Source: Hyparrhenia diplandra
Lineage: Eukaryota; Streptophyta; Magnoliopsida; Poales; Poaceae
Assembly: GCA_015847255.1 (NCBI GenBank)
Contig: JADLZK010007842.1
Location: 124,001 to 188,000 of the forward strand
Direction of reading: 5' to 3'
Length of the DNA: 64,000 nt
The translations under genes were made by a program, and so were the position numbers. The notes beneath the pieces are model-generated. The model saw nothing but the letters and a program-made list of their open reading frames with translations, did no database searches and was not told the DNA's origin. Positions 22,967 to 35,440 of the stretch are shown piece by piece. Positions within the stretch are counted from its first letter, which is position 1; each line of letters starts with the position of its first letter.

Positions 22967-25900
22967 ATGGCTAATGTCGTGTTCAACCATGTTGGGGAAA
23001 GCCTCCCTTTCTTTGATGGGGTCAAGAATTTTGACTATTGGAAGAGATGCATGAGAATGTACTTGGGATCAATCAATGACCAAGTATGGGAGGTGACTGA
23101 AAATGATTATGTCATCCTTGATCCAACCAATCTCACTCCCACGCACAAGTCAAACAAGCAATGCAACACCATGGCATTGAACACATTGTACAATGGCATG
23201 GATGTCAAAGTGTTTGAGGGCATCAAAGACCTTGAGAAGGCAAGTGAAGTGTGGGAGAAGCTTTTGTGAGACCTATGAGGGCACTAAGGTGGTGAAGAGT
23301 GCCAAGTTGTATGTTCTCAAGAGTGAATTTAAGAACTTCAAGATGAAGAAAGATGAGACCATTCCGGAGACATTCTATAGGCTCCAAGTGATTGTCAATG
23401 ATCTCAAATCATTGGGAGTGAAGACATTGGATAGAGACTTTGGGCATAAATTCTTAATGTGTTTGCCCAAGAGATTTACCATGTTGAGGAAGATACTCTT
23501 TAGAGGTGCATTAGACACAATGACACCTAGTGATTTGCTTGGTGAGGTGCTAACCGATGAGCAAGTTGATGGCATGGAAGATGAAGTGGAGAAGGAAGAT
23601 GACAAGAACAAGAAGGTTGTGGCATTCAAGGCCGCCACCACCTCATCCAAGGCCAAGGGCAAGTCCAAGGCTCAAGAAGAAGATGATGAGGAAGTCAACC
23701 TTGAGGAGATAGATCAAGAATTTGCTATGTTTGTGAAGAAATTTAGCAAAGTCTTGAAGAGCAAGAAATTTGGGCAAGGCTCTAGAAGAAGAAATGATTC
23801 ATCTAAGAGTAATGAAGAGCCAAGAAAGTGCTTTGAGTGTGATAGTCCATACCACATTCTTGCCGATTGCCCAATCAAGAAAGAGAAGAAAAAGATGAAG
23901 GCATACACGAGTGGCAAGACAAACAAGAAGAGCAAGACCATGACTTTCAAGAAGACAAATGATGGTGCTTTTGTTTGTTCTTGGGATAGTGATGGCTCAT
24001 CCGATGAAGAGGAAGAGAAGCCCAAGGCAATGAGTGCAATTGGGCAACACAAGACATCATCCCTTTTCGGCTCATCACCTTCATGCTTCATGGCTAAGGC
24101 CACTAAGGTATCATTGCATGAGCATGAAGAACTAAATGATAATGAAGTAAAATATGATAGTGATGAAGATGATGATGATGATGAACCCACTAGAGATGAC
24201 CTTTTAGAGATGCTTAAGCAAACTCATATCATGCTTAAGACTAAAGACAAGGCATGTAAAGCTTTGCAAAAGAGTGTAAAAACTCTTGAGCAAAACTTTA
24301 GGGAGCTAGAGGCCACCCATGAGGGTCTAAAGGAAGACCATGGGGAATTGGAGCTAGCTCATATAAGGCTTCAAAAAGCCCATGCCTTGCTCTTAGAGAA
24401 GAATGATAGAGCTTGCTCAATCATCAAGAAGGATGTTGGTTCAACATGTGACATCATAGATGAAACCCTTGTGGTTGATGTTGAAGAACCATCCATTCCT
24501 TCCACATCCACATCAACCCACTCAAGCTCTACTAATAGTGATGGAGTAATTTTAGATTCATCACTAAAGATTGAGAATGAGACTCTCAAAAAAGAGGTGG
24601 ATGAGCTCACCCACTCCTTAAGAAAGGCTTATGGTGGGGATGCCCGCTTGCTAAAGTGCTTGGGTAGCCAAAGGTTTTCCCTTAACAAGAAAGGCTTAGG
24701 CTATGTCCCCAAGAAAGGCAAGAAGGCCTTTGCTACCCAAAGCCTAGCTTTGTGAAGTGCAATGGGCTCTATTGCAATAGATACAAGCAAGTGGGGCATC
24801 AAGAGCTAAAATGTGCTAAAATCAACATGAACAAGAAATCAAGCAAAGTGTATTCCATATCTTTTGATTCTTGTTATTTGCTTACCAAGGGTGAGAAGGG
24901 TGTCAAGGCAAAGTTTGTTGGTACACCCATTGTTGGTTGTCCCAAAGAAGAAGGCAATTTGGGTACCAAAGGCTTTGGTTGCTAACCTCCAAGGACCCAA
25001 AGGCAAATGGGTACCTAAATCTTATTGATTTCCTTGTAGGTAAATTACAAGATTGGGGGTAACCATTGGATTCTTGATAGTGGGTGCACTCAACATATGA
25101 CCGGTGATGCAAGAAAGTTCAACATTATTGATTCAACTCAAGAAAATGGCAAGCCCATTACATTTGGTGATAGCAAGAGTGGCAAGATACAAGGCATCGG
25201 CAAGATAGCAATAACCAATGATTTGACTCTATCAAATGTGGCACTAGTGGACATATTGAAGTACAATTTGCTTTCGGTGGCACAAATTTATGATCTTGGT
25301 TACAAATGCATCTTTGGTGAAGATAGTGTTGAGATTGTGAATACAAAAGATTCAAGCTTGATCTTCAAGGGAATAAGATTTGATAACCTCTACCTTGTGG
25401 ATTTTGGTGTTAGTGAGACTCAAATTAGTACATGCTTGATATCTCAATCTAGCATGGGTTGGCTATGGCATAGAAGGCTTGGTCACGTCGGCATGAAGCA
25501 ACTTAACAAGTTAGTGACACATGATCTAGTAAGAGGCTCGAAGGATGTTCACTTTGACAAGGACAAGCTATGTAGTGCATGTCAAGCCAAAGCAAGTTGC
25601 CAACACTCATCCAAAGAAGAGCTTCATGAGTACTTGCAAGGCATTTGACTTGATCCATATTGACTTGTTTGGCCCAACCGCATACACAAGCATTGGTGGC
25701 AACAAGTATGGATTTGTGATTGTGGAGGACTATACAAGATTCACTTAGGTGTTCTTTCTCAATGACAAGAGTGGTGTGTATTCATTGTTCAAGACATTTC
25801 TCAAGAGGGTGCACAATGAGTTTGACATTATAGTGAAGAAAGTGAGAAGTGATAATGGTAGTGAGTTCAAGAACACAAGAGTTGATGAGCTATGTGATGA

Positions 25901-28224
25901 TTATGGAATCATGCATCAACTTTCGGCCAAGTACACACCACAATCAAATGGCCTAGTTGAGAGGAAAAATAGGACTCTCATTGAGATGGTAAGATCAATG
26001 CTTAGTGAGTACAATGTGAGTCAATCATTTTGGGCCGAAGCAATCAACACCGCATGTAACTACATCAATAGATTATATTGCCATCCCATGATGAACAAGA
26101 CACCTTATGAGCTATTGAATGGAAGAAAGCCAACCATTGCATACTTTAGAGTATTTGGATGCAAATGCTACATATTGAAGAAGGGTGCAAGACTTGGCAA
26201 ATTTGACAAGAGGTGTGATGAAGGGTTCCTACTTGGTTATTCCACCACAAGCAAGGCATATAGAGTGTGGAACAACTCAAGTGGTGTATTGGAAGAAGTC
26301 CATGATGTTGAATTTGATGAAACCAATGGGTCCCAAGATGAAGATTAGAACCTCAATGATGTTAGTGGAACTCAATTGGTAAATGCCATGAGAGGCATGG
26401 ACATTGGTGATATTAGGCCAACTCAAGTTGATGATGACAAAGATGAAGTGCAAATCACTCAAGCTAGTGGTGCTCAAGTTCAAGATCAACAACAAGCTAG
26501 TACATCATCTCAAGCAACAACAAATGATCAACCAAGCTCAAGCAATCAAGTACCAATACTCCAAAGCTCAAGTGTTGCTAGAGATCACCCAATTGATCAA
26601 ATTGTTGGTGATATTACAAGTGGAGTGCAAACAAGAGGAAGGCTAGCGGCATTTTGTGAACACTTTGCATTTGTGTCACAATAAGAGCCTGAAAAGGTTG
26701 ATGATGCCTTGAAGGATGAAGAATGGGTCATTGCAATGCAAGAGGAGCTCAATAACTTTGATAGAAACAAGGTTTGGGAATTGGTAGAGAGACCAAAAGA
26801 CTACAATGTCATTGGAACCAAATGAGTGTTCAAGAACAAGCAAGATGAAGATGACATTGTTGTGAGAAACAAAGCAAGACTAGTTGCACAAGGCTACACT
26901 CAAGTAGAGGGTCTTGACTTTGGTAAGACTTATGCTCGGTTGCAAAATTAGAGGCAATTAGAATTCTATTGGCCTATGCATGTGCACACAACATCAAGCT
27001 CTATCAAATGGATGTCAAGAGTGCTTTTCTCAATGGCTTCATCAATGAGCTAGTGTATGTTGAGCAACCACCCGGTTTTGAAGATTACCATCATCCCAAC
27101 CATGTGTACAAGTTGAACAAGGCATTGTATGGGTTGAAGCAAGCACCTAGAGCATGGTATGAGAGGTTGAGAGACTTCCTACTCAAGAAAGGCTTCAAGA
27201 TGGGCAAAGTTGACACTACTCTTTTCACCAAGAAGATTGGGAAAGATTTGTTTGTCATGCAAATATATGTTGATGATATCATATTTGGATCAACAAATCA
27301 AGAGTATTGTGAAGAGTTTACCATGATGATGGCAAAAGAGTTTGAAATGTCTATGCTTGGAGAGCTCACATATTTCCTTGGTTTGCAAATCAAGCAAATG
27401 AAGAATGACACCTTCATTAGTCAAGGGAAATACATTAGAGACATGGTCAAGAGGTTTGGATTGCAAGATGCAAAGGGCATCAATACGCCAATGGGTACCA
27501 ATGGATCATTAGACAATGATGAAAGTGGCAATATGGTTGATCAAAGGTACTATAGGTCATTGATTGGAAGCTTACTCTATGTGACCGCTTCTAGGCCCGA
27601 TGTGATGTTTAGCGTGGGCAAGTGTGCAAGATTTTAATCCTCACCTAGAGAGAGTCATCTCACCGCATCAAAAAAAGAATATTGAGGTACTTGAAGCACA
27701 CACAAAATGTTAGGATATGGTATCCCAAGGGGTCAAACTTTGAGCTTATTGGATATTCGGACTCCGACTATGGGGGATGCAAGGTCGATAGAAGAAGCAC
27801 AAGTGGCACTTGTCAATTCCTTGGAAGATCTCTAGTATCATGGTCATCAAAGAAGCAAAACCGGTGTGACACTCTCAACCGCCGAGGCCGAATACATTAG
27901 TGCTTGGTAGTTGTTTTGCACAATTGCTATGGATGAGATCAACTTTGAAGGATTATGGATTTGATTTCCATCATGTGCCTCTGTATTGTGACAATGAAAG
28001 TGCTTGCAAGATGACTCAAAACCCGGTTCAACATACAAGAACCAAGCACATTGACATAAGGCATCACTTCATTAGAGATCATCAACAAAAAGGGTGATAT
28101 TGCTATCCAACCTATTGGCACCGAAGATCAATTGGCCGACATCTTTACAAAGCCACTAGATGAGAAGAGGTTTTGTAAGCTAAGAAATGAGTTGAATATC
28201 CTTGACTTCTCCAACATGAGTTGA
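22967..28224 (+). pseudogene. gag-pol of Sirevirus-like element 2 (frameshifted)
   Basis: Gag starts at 22967 (MANVVFNHVGESLPFF). The frame shifts near 23265 and runs on to 24755, with CCHC (CFECDSPYHILADC), an Asp/Ser-rich part and a coiled coil (EQNFRELEATHEGLKEDHGE). The second CCHC is at about 24770. Pol: protease DSGCTQHMTG (about 25075), integrase zinc region and core (25450-26050), reverse transcriptase with YVDD (about 27270), and RNase H to 28224. Breaks: frameshifts near 24750, 24940, 25590, 26935 and 27675, and in-frame stops near 25747, 26346, 26683 and 26823, so it is non-autonomous. Lesions differ from those in element 1, so the two decayed or were mis-sequenced independently. 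Confidence 0.88.
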
Positions 28225-29311
28225 ATGCACCCCACTATCATGACATACCCCTCCATCAAGCAAAGCAAAGGTATCATTGTTTGACATGGCATTCATAATA
28301 TCTAAGGACATGTTTAGAACATATAGACATATAACTTGTGCCTTAGGAAGCATTCATGGAAAACAAAAGGATTTCAATGTATGTGTGCCATCACTATTGC
28401 TCTTTATGCTTGTTTGATCTAGTGATGACATATGATATGTTTATGGGCTTGCAATCTCAAGTGTTGAATTTGGCTATCTTTTTCACACATATGCTTCAAC
28501 ATAGGCAAGATAACCCTTGTCATGAGGTGTGAAGAAGCTTGTCTTTGGTTCAAACCGAAATATATGTTTGACAAGTGATCCAAATTTGACCAAATTTGAG
28601 CACTATTCTCTCTTCCATAACACAACATGGTCATACCTTTTGTGGAAATTGTCGACAAAGGGGAGAGATTAGTGCATGAAAGGTTTTGAAAAATTAAAAA
28701 TTTCACATGTTTTTAAAAACCTCTCATGTGGTTCATGAGTTAACAAGTGGTTCACACAAGTAGGGGAGCAAGCTCATAAACAATTTGTTGCATTTGATTG
28801 TGCACTAACATATGACTTGCTCATTGCACATGTATTTAAATTCTATATACATGCTTGTGTGGTGTATGCTAGTTGAGTAAGATGCTTTACAAGTGGTTGA
28901 TAACTAGCATGCATAGGAGCTAGCTAGATTTTCTATTTTCCACTCTTAATTCAAGTACCTTGCTTATAATGTGATCTCACGTGGTACTTTGAGTTTTGAT
29001 GAAAATCTAATTACCTTGATGCTTGTATGGTGAAAATGGCGCAACTCCGATTGGTATCACGCTTCAAAGGTCCATTTCTTTCACCCTAAGCATCATTTTG
29101 GTAACATAGCTCACCCTCAATTTCAATATTCATACATGTATGCAATGCTTCGTTCCAAACTCGTGGCATACATGTAGGGGGAGCTCATGCTACCAAAACC
29201 GAACTATGATGATTGTCCAATCCTATGATTGTAAGCAAAATGCTTGGACAACCGTTGTATGTTCAAAAACTTTAATCATAAAACCTTTTATGCGGGTTGT
29301 CACCAATTACC

Positions 29312-29325
29312 AAAAAGGGGGAGAT
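29312..29325 (+). promoter_or_regulatory. Polypurine tract of element 2
   Basis: AAAAAGGGGGAGAT directly precedes the 3' LTR (TGAAGATC). Upstream relatives (AAGGGGAGAG at about 28657, TAGGGGGAGC at about 29176) repeat the motif, as in element 1. Confidence 0.9.
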
Positions 29326-31057
29326 TGAAGATCTCTTGTTTGGTTTTGGCTAATTAGTGACACCTAAGGACTAATCTCTCAATGCTAAGTGTTTGACATG
29401 ATTGGAGATTGGTCGGGCCGGAGTTGGTGCTTGTGATCATGGAGGATGGATCAAGGTGATCCAAAAGATGATCAAGCATGCAACTCGGTGGAGGTTTGGA
29501 GATCAAAGGTCCCAAGGCAAAGGTATAACCATAGGGCTTTTGATTTCACACCCAAGACACTATAGAGAGTGTGGGTGATTATAGGATCGATAAGCCGTAC
29601 TATAAAGAGGGGAAAACTTTCGTACATATCGATCCTCACGTGCCTTTAGGTTCAAGTCTCATATGCATGCATTCCAACCTAAAGTGCTAACTCCGTCCTT
29701 GTTAAAAATGGTTTCGAAAATGCTAACACATGGTGTCGAGGTGTTCTTCGGCGTGTCGGCAACAAGAAACAAGTGACGGAAGTCGGTTTGGAGCAAAGGC
29801 GAAGGAAAGGCGACGAAATGACGAAGATTTCGCAGCTCTGGCGTGCCGGACGCGACCGACCGGAAGCCGGGTCGAAAGTGACCGGACGGTCCGGCCGATG
29901 CGTCGGCAAAGAGCATGTTTCGTGGCTCGGGCGTCGACGGGTGGCCGGACGCGACCGACCGGAAGCATCCGGTGCGGCCGGACGCATCGACGGATCGCGC
30001 CGGCCGACGCGACGGAGGGCGGGGGTCACGGTCGGTTCGCTTGTCGGTTGTGACGGACCCACCGACCGGACTCAGCGGGTGAGTCCGTCGCGGCCCGGGG
30101 CCGCCGCAGAAAAGCGTGGTTTTCCACCCTTTCCACCACATTTCGTGGTGTGGCCTATATATACCCCCTTGGCTGCCTCTTGCTCTCTCTCTTGAACATT
30201 TGAATCATTCCTAACACTATTGAGCAAGCAAGCAAGCCTCCCTCCTCTCTCATTCTTGATTTGAGCTTCATTCTTGAGAGAAGAGTTGATCCAAGTGCAT
30301 TGCATTGAGTTCTTGTATCTAGAGGCACTTGGGGATCGTTGTGAGACGGTGGATTTCCCGTTTCTCTTGGAGGCACCGCTCCTAGCCGGCTTGGTGGTTT
30401 GGTGGAGGCGTTGGCAAGAGAAGGTGATTGTTCTTGGCCACCTCCGGTTGATTTGTGAGAGGATTACGCACTCCTCGTCGGGAATACAAAGTGCAAGAAA
30501 TACATTGCTCGTGCTTTTGGTACCACACTTGTTGAGTGGTGTGTTGAGGCTAGCAAGGGCACCGCCTAGCTCAAACACCATCCTTGTGTTATCCAAGACA
30601 CTGTAGGAGACTAGCTTGTCGGTGTACAAGTGAACTCGGGTGAACAAATCGACTTGTTCATTGTCTTCGTGTGTGGATCATCACCATCGAAAGTGGTTGA
30701 TTGTTCATCTACATCCCGGTGATTGGTTCATAGCCTCTTCAAGTCGGTATAACAAGTTTCTCTCACTTGTATTACTTTCCTAGTTTACCTTGTGTAGAGA
30801 GCTAGCACTTGCTTGTGTAGGTTGTTCTTGCTAGCATAAGGATCATATTAGGATTGCTCATTAGCTAGAGTAGTGACATAGACTTTGTGTGGACTAGAGA
30901 TCATAGAATTATTTAGTCTTGTCACTAGAAGGCTTGCAAGACCACTATAGCTAGTGCAAACCGCATTTCGCCGTGTTTTATACTAATCGGTTTGTTTAGT
31001 TGAGCTTGTAGAAAATTTTATAGGCTATTCACCCCTCTAGCCATCTAGGACCTTACA
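29326..31057 (+). repeat. 3' LTR of element 2
   Basis: 1732 bp, TGAAGATC...CCTTACA, uninterrupted. TATA-like tatatatacc at about 30156. Its CGG-rich block (about 29830-30110) precedes the TATA motif by a few tens of bases. It is followed by the CTATG duplication. Confidence 0.92.
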
Positions 31058-31510
31058 CTATGAAAGTGTCATCACCTTGATAAAGTGGATAAAGCTATTA
31101 AAAGATTGTTCAATGCCTATTGTACTCAAATGGGAGATTCTTCTCATGTAGAGACCCATGGGGATGATGTGACACCTACAAATAAAGGTACGCTTTGGTT
31201 TGACGGGATTGCACACACAGTACCAAAAAAAACAAGTAAACAACGAGTATGATAAATATCTCGCATGATGATTTGTTCCCATGCGATGAAAGAAGTTTGA
31301 CATTTTAAATTGGTGGAAGATGCATGCCTCTAAGCATCCAACATTGGCTGTCATGACTCATGATATCCTCGGTTCTTACGGCTTCTACGGTTCCATCCGA
31401 GTCGACTTTTCAAAGATCGGTGGTCTTGTGATCAATGATGACAGGACTAGACTTGCATGCTCCACGGTGGAAGCTTTATTATGCTTTCAAGATTGGCTTT
31501 GAACAGCTTG

Positions 31511-32790
31511 ATCTTCTTATTTGGATATCATATCGATTGACAGCTTATCTGGTACAATATGCTCTCTGTTGTTTCTTTATTTCTATTGATGCAACTACTA
31601 ATTAGTACAATCTATAATACAACTTTTTTTTCTTTATATTAATCTATCTTTTTACTTTGTAGATAACAGTGTTGGCAACTGCTGCCTCAGCAAACAAGTG
31701 ACATAAAACTTAGGAATGAAGTATAGCTTGCTTTGACCCTGTATGGTTCATAGGCTTTCTTGCAACAGTGTGATAATCGTTGATTCAGTAATGACAAGTG
31801 TAAACTCTTAAGTGCACTCATCATAGAGTTACATTTTTTGTGGTGACCCGATGCATTCTATTGCTAGATGACTGCACTGGACATTGTGATAATATGCTTG
31901 TTCTTAGTTGTGGACTTGTTGTATTTATAGCTTGATTCCATTGCTGATATCAGTATTATCTGTTATAAATAAAAAAACATTATGGGTCCTGCTAGGCTGA
32001 CTGCTAGGCCTAGTGGGTGCTTGCAGGCCAACAGTTTGCAGGCAGCAGACACCTAAAAAGCCTACAAAGTACTATTGCGGCAAGCTGACAACTTGTAGAC
32101 GTCTACAAAGCTTACCGCTTGCATTGATCCATTGCCAAGGCCCATGGCGGTCGAGCGTGGGGGATGCCCACACTTAACTTCTTAGATGATGCTTGTTACC
32201 ACATCCTCTCTCTTGTGTCATGATCGAACCCGTCTGGGCGGCCCCGATGCTAACACAGGATGGGCCCTGCATTCTTTCCCGCCTTTCTACCTGATATCTA
32301 CTTTTATCCGTACACGTCGGTGAAAACATGAGGGATATTATTATGAGAAATATCGATGGTTGATTGGCATAGACATGTAGTTGCTTTCCTGTGGTGGTGG
32401 TGGTGGTTTTGGTTTGGGAGAGGATTAGGAGGCTAAAGTTCATGAGCAAAGATTTGAAGGCCTCTAAGACACTTGGAGCAAAGAAGAAGACAAAAACCTT
32501 CATGTTGAGAAGACCTTAGAGACAAATACCTACACGTCGAGAAGATAATTGAGAGACATAGGCCTCGAGACAAAGACACGTGCATCGAGGTCCTAAAGAT
32601 GAACTCATGAGCTGAAAGCAAAACCGATAAACCTTGGTACGAAGCAACATAAAGAACCAAAGGCCAAATACAAAAACATCCAGGAAGATCAAGGCACTTG
32701 GAGCTAAAAAGCCGTAGGAATTAGAACATGTATAGATTAGAGCCATGCATGTGCTCTTTTCTTCGTGCCCTTTTTCCCCTTAGGGTTTTG
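31511..32790. other. Unassigned AT-rich stretch
   Basis: No convincing gene. A GC-rich patch at 31980-32130 with GGCCTGC/TGCAGGC motifs could be subterminal hAT sequence, mirroring 7880-8015. A (GGT)n run lies at about 32393-32408. Short frames on both strands show no recognisable domains. Confidence 0.35.
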
Positions 32791-32791
32791 G

Positions 32792-33410
32792 GATGAAATT
32801 TTTAGAAAAAACATGCACATGTATGTTATGAAGAGTAGTCCTGGCAACCAAAATTCGAGTTGTATTCTGCCTCTTGTTGTATGAGAGTAGTTGCTATGTC
32901 TTGTAGTATCGACCACAACTAGTAGCTAAGGGGTTACTGTTGGGGGGCCCATATTCATATGGGCCAACTCCCCCTTGAAGAGGCTCAATAGGGGCTAGAG
33001 TAGTGACTTGTTAATTTCTCCCACACCGAAGGATCACTTGTAAATTGCCATTTACCTATATAAATAACAGGTGCATGAGGGCAAAGGGAGACTTCTTTTC
33101 TAACTCTCATCAACAAACCCTAGTCGTGTATATTCACTTTCATCTCCAAAACCTATTCGGGAATTGCTTTCCCATAAGGACTAATTTGACATAGCATTCT
33201 ACACCATAGTTGAAGTGGTGTTGGATGTATTGCACGACAAGCTCAACATCTTATGATGAAATTTTTAGAAAAAAACATGCACATGTATATTATGAAGAGT
33301 AGTCCTGACAACCAAAATTCAAGTTATATCGTGCCTCTTGTTGTACGAGAGTAGTTGCTATGACTTGTAATATCGACCATAACCTAGTAGCTGAGGGGTT
33401 ACTATTGGGG
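32792..33410. repeat. Direct repeat, unit offset about 463 bp
   Basis: The block at 32792-32947 ('gatgaaatttttagaaaaaacatgcacatg' onward) recurs at 33255-33410 with a few substitutions. Between them, 32939-33254 starts TGTTGGGGGGCCCATATTC and contains 'ctatataaataac'; it looks like an LTR with a TATA box. The second block runs into a decayed start of the same sequence (ATTGGGGGCTGCC). The arrangement suggests part of a retroelement that underwent unequal exchange. The ends of the LTR-like part are not certain. Confidence 0.65.
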
Positions 33411-33417
33411 GCTGCCA

Positions 33418-33800
33418 GAACTAATCTCCACAAGGCCATTGAGAACACTTGACAAGTTGACCAATTCTTTGTGATAAGGATAAAAGATGAGTAATCCTTT
33501 TTTCTTTCTTTACTTCTTCCTCGGTCCTCCTGTCCTCCTTCTCCTTTTTCTTCTTCCAATCATCCAATTCACTAGGAGTTAGTTTGGCAATAGTTAACTC
33601 TTCCTCAACAGCAGCCGCTTTCTTTTCCTCCATAAGTTTCTTTTTCGTTGGCCTTCATTGCCTCCTTTTACTCTTGTGAAATAATCTTCACACCAAGTCC
33701 TGTCAATACTTTGCCAAGCCCACTTCCAACAGTGCTCAAAGAATTGCTTAGCTTCTCAAACTGTACAGCATAGTTCATGTCTCCATCCAGTACATAAGAT
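33418..33800 (-). pseudogene. Exon-like fragment with lysine/glutamate-rich coiled coil, unrecognised
   Basis: The minus strand encodes MNYAVQFEKLSNSLSTVGSG, a glycine/valine stretch, then a stop at about 33672, then a charged segment (ELTIAKLTPSELDDWKKKKE and following). The composition looks like a real protein rather than random sequence, and the charged part predicts a coiled coil. Frame changes (about 33640) and the stop suggest a broken exon or sequence errors. It lies on the same strand as the membrane-protein-like frame at 34.1-34.9 kb and may be part of the same transcription unit. I do not recognise the family. Confidence 0.35.
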
Positions 33801-34121
33801 AGGCAAGGTGCTATTATTTACAACAGAATCAAGCACTTGTATCCATATGGTGGTGGTGTTCCGGTGATGGGGATCAACATAGAGACAAACTTACGATCTA
33901 GATTATCATTACACATAGCAAATATATATAGTTTGGCGACTGATCTACTACTACCTAAGGTGATGCTAGACAAAGGCCACCGGATTGGCCTAGAGCTGGA
34001 ACTACAAAAGCATAAATAAAGTGTATTAAAACAGTTAACAAGAGAAGTAGTAGTGATAGTAGAGTTGCGAGTCTCGGAGATGAAGCAAACCTGAGAGTCT
34101 CGGTGGATCATTTTGGAACTG

Positions 34122-34935
34122 CTAAGGCTCCAGCCCGAGCCCTGGCAGTTCCACGACAGGATCGTCATGGCCCCTGCACCTTTTGAGGCTGTCCCGGAGC
34201 CTGTTGAGGATCGCTGGAGCGCAGTCGGCGATTGCCCTGCCGAGAAACAGGCCAAGCTGTGCCGCTGCTGCCATAGGGATGAGGATCCGGAGGTTCGGCC
34301 GGGTCGTAGGTGATGCTATGCAGAACACGGCCACCCAGACCCAACCCTCTGACAAGATGCTGAGAAGCACCAGGTTCCTGATGCGTCTCCCTGGGATCTG
34401 GATCTCCTCCGGCGAGTTGGTGATGTCGTCGCAGAAGCTCTCCCTCGTGGTCGCCCAGCCTCTGCCAAAGGCCTGCCATCACCATAGCCATAAGAATGGC
34501 AACGGAGATCTGGCGAAAATGGGCTCTGAAGCCACTGCGGGACGCCGAGTTGGACCCATCCACCGATGAAGGCTGCCCTAATTTCCCTTATTAGGAGGGG
34601 GCAACTGTCGGTGCCGTGATTCCGTAGATCCAGACCCGCGGCGGCTCATGGAGTCGGTGGCATCTGAAGCTGGGGAGTCGTCTTCCTAAGTGAGCAGAGC
34701 TGGGCGATTGCTTCGATGATACTACATGGGAGTGAGGTGGCTAGCAGATCCGGCATTGCCTCCACTGTTAGGACGGTGTAGTAGATCATGGGGGCGATGG
34801 TCGCCGGGAGTACAAAGACCAGGAGGGTGAGGAGGGGTGGGATAGGCATTGCAAAAGGTGTTAAAATCAAATGGCTGGAGCGGGATGAACAAAAGGATAA
34901 GAATGTTGAGAATTGTGAGAATCATCTCTTCCCCT
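34122..34935 (-). pseudogene. Unrecognised membrane-protein-like gene (frames broken)
   Basis: Two minus-strand pieces look coding. The upstream piece (34870-34646) has a hydrophobic run, PPLLTLLVFVLPATIAPMIY. The downstream piece (about 34510-34122) begins near ISVAILMAMVMA, changes frame at about 34475, and continues with NLVLLSILSEGWVWVAVFCI and LIPMAAAAQLGLFLG, ending at a stop. GC content is higher than the flanks. Three or four membrane segments are likely. A stop separates the pieces, so an intron, sequence errors or gene decay must be invoked. Its upstream sequence resembles the MLF gene promoter and 5'UTR. No function is assigned. Confidence 0.4.
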
Positions 34936-35440
34936 TCCATAGTTACCTCAAGGCGGCGGAGGGGGGGGGCTTACAGTGAAGAGGAACAAGGATCGCGGAG
35001 GAACTCCGGAGTCTGGTGGCCAATAGGGTTTAGCGAGGTTTAGGGGGTGGTCGGAGGGCGGATTGGGGAAGACGAGGAAATTAGCCCAACGCGTTTGTGT
35101 GTGGGACCATCGAGCCTGACATGCTCAACAAGTTGCTACTCACACTACTCGGCCACTCGGAGCCTCGGACTTGGCTCTCCCCATATTGTTTCTCAAGAAG
35201 TTAAATAATTGTTTCTCAAAGTTAAATAATCTTATATTTTAATTAGTTATAAAATATATTCTAACTCCTATATAAGTTCTTACAGTAGTATTTATGATAT
35301 ACAATAAGCACTACATTAATTATCAAATATATTTCTAGTAAATTTATTTATAAATATATAAACATTAACAGTTTTTCTAAAAATCTAATAAAACTTCAAA
35401 ATATTTGACTGTATATTAAGTGAGAGTTTTTTTTTTTTTT
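34936..35440 (-). promoter_or_regulatory. Promoter/5'UTR-like module resembling that of the MLF-like gene
   Basis: On the plus strand 'agttacctcaaggcggcgg' (about 34942-34960), 'ctccggagtctggtggcc' (about 35004-35021) and 'gacgaggaaattag' (about 35071-35084) recur in the same order near 39092, 39190 and 39243. Further out, both continue into 'gaagttaaataat'. The shared GGTAAC on the minus strand is a splice-donor-like site in both copies. Confidence 0.55.

Larger units (their letters stand above)
19415..31057 (+). mobile_element. Complete Sirevirus-like Copia LTR retrotransposon (element 2)
   Basis: Same family as element 1 but in the opposite orientation. The 5' LTR is 19415-22908 (enlarged by an insertion) and the 3' LTR is 29326-31057. 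Both start TGAAGATCTCTTG and end GGACCTTACA. The target duplication CTATG is at 19410-19414 and 31058-31062 and interrupts the hAT transposase frame. The internal region has a primer-binding site, gag-pol and a polypurine tract. Only about 510 bp separate it from element 1, so the two form a long imperfect inverted repeat. Confidence 0.92.
8019..31510 (+). pseudogene. Decayed hAT-superfamily transposase, split by two nested insertions
   Basis: Three separated segments, 8019-8121, 19134-19414 and 31063-31510, read as one hAT transposase when the insertions and one copy of each target duplication are removed. Segment 1 encodes FKEAFYELQVKDDNYNYCPS. Segment 2 continues with YPTLNLFF, KFDKYW and the family-typical ILDPRFKYGF. 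Segment 3 carries the C-terminal dimerisation region (ILNWWKMHASKHPTLAVMTH, then TVEALLCFQDWL). Stops and frameshifts interrupt all parts, the 5' half is missing, and the third segment breaks at about 31280 and 31380, so it cannot encode an active enzyme. Similarity is judged from motifs only. Terminal inverted repeats were not resolved. Confidence 0.8.
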
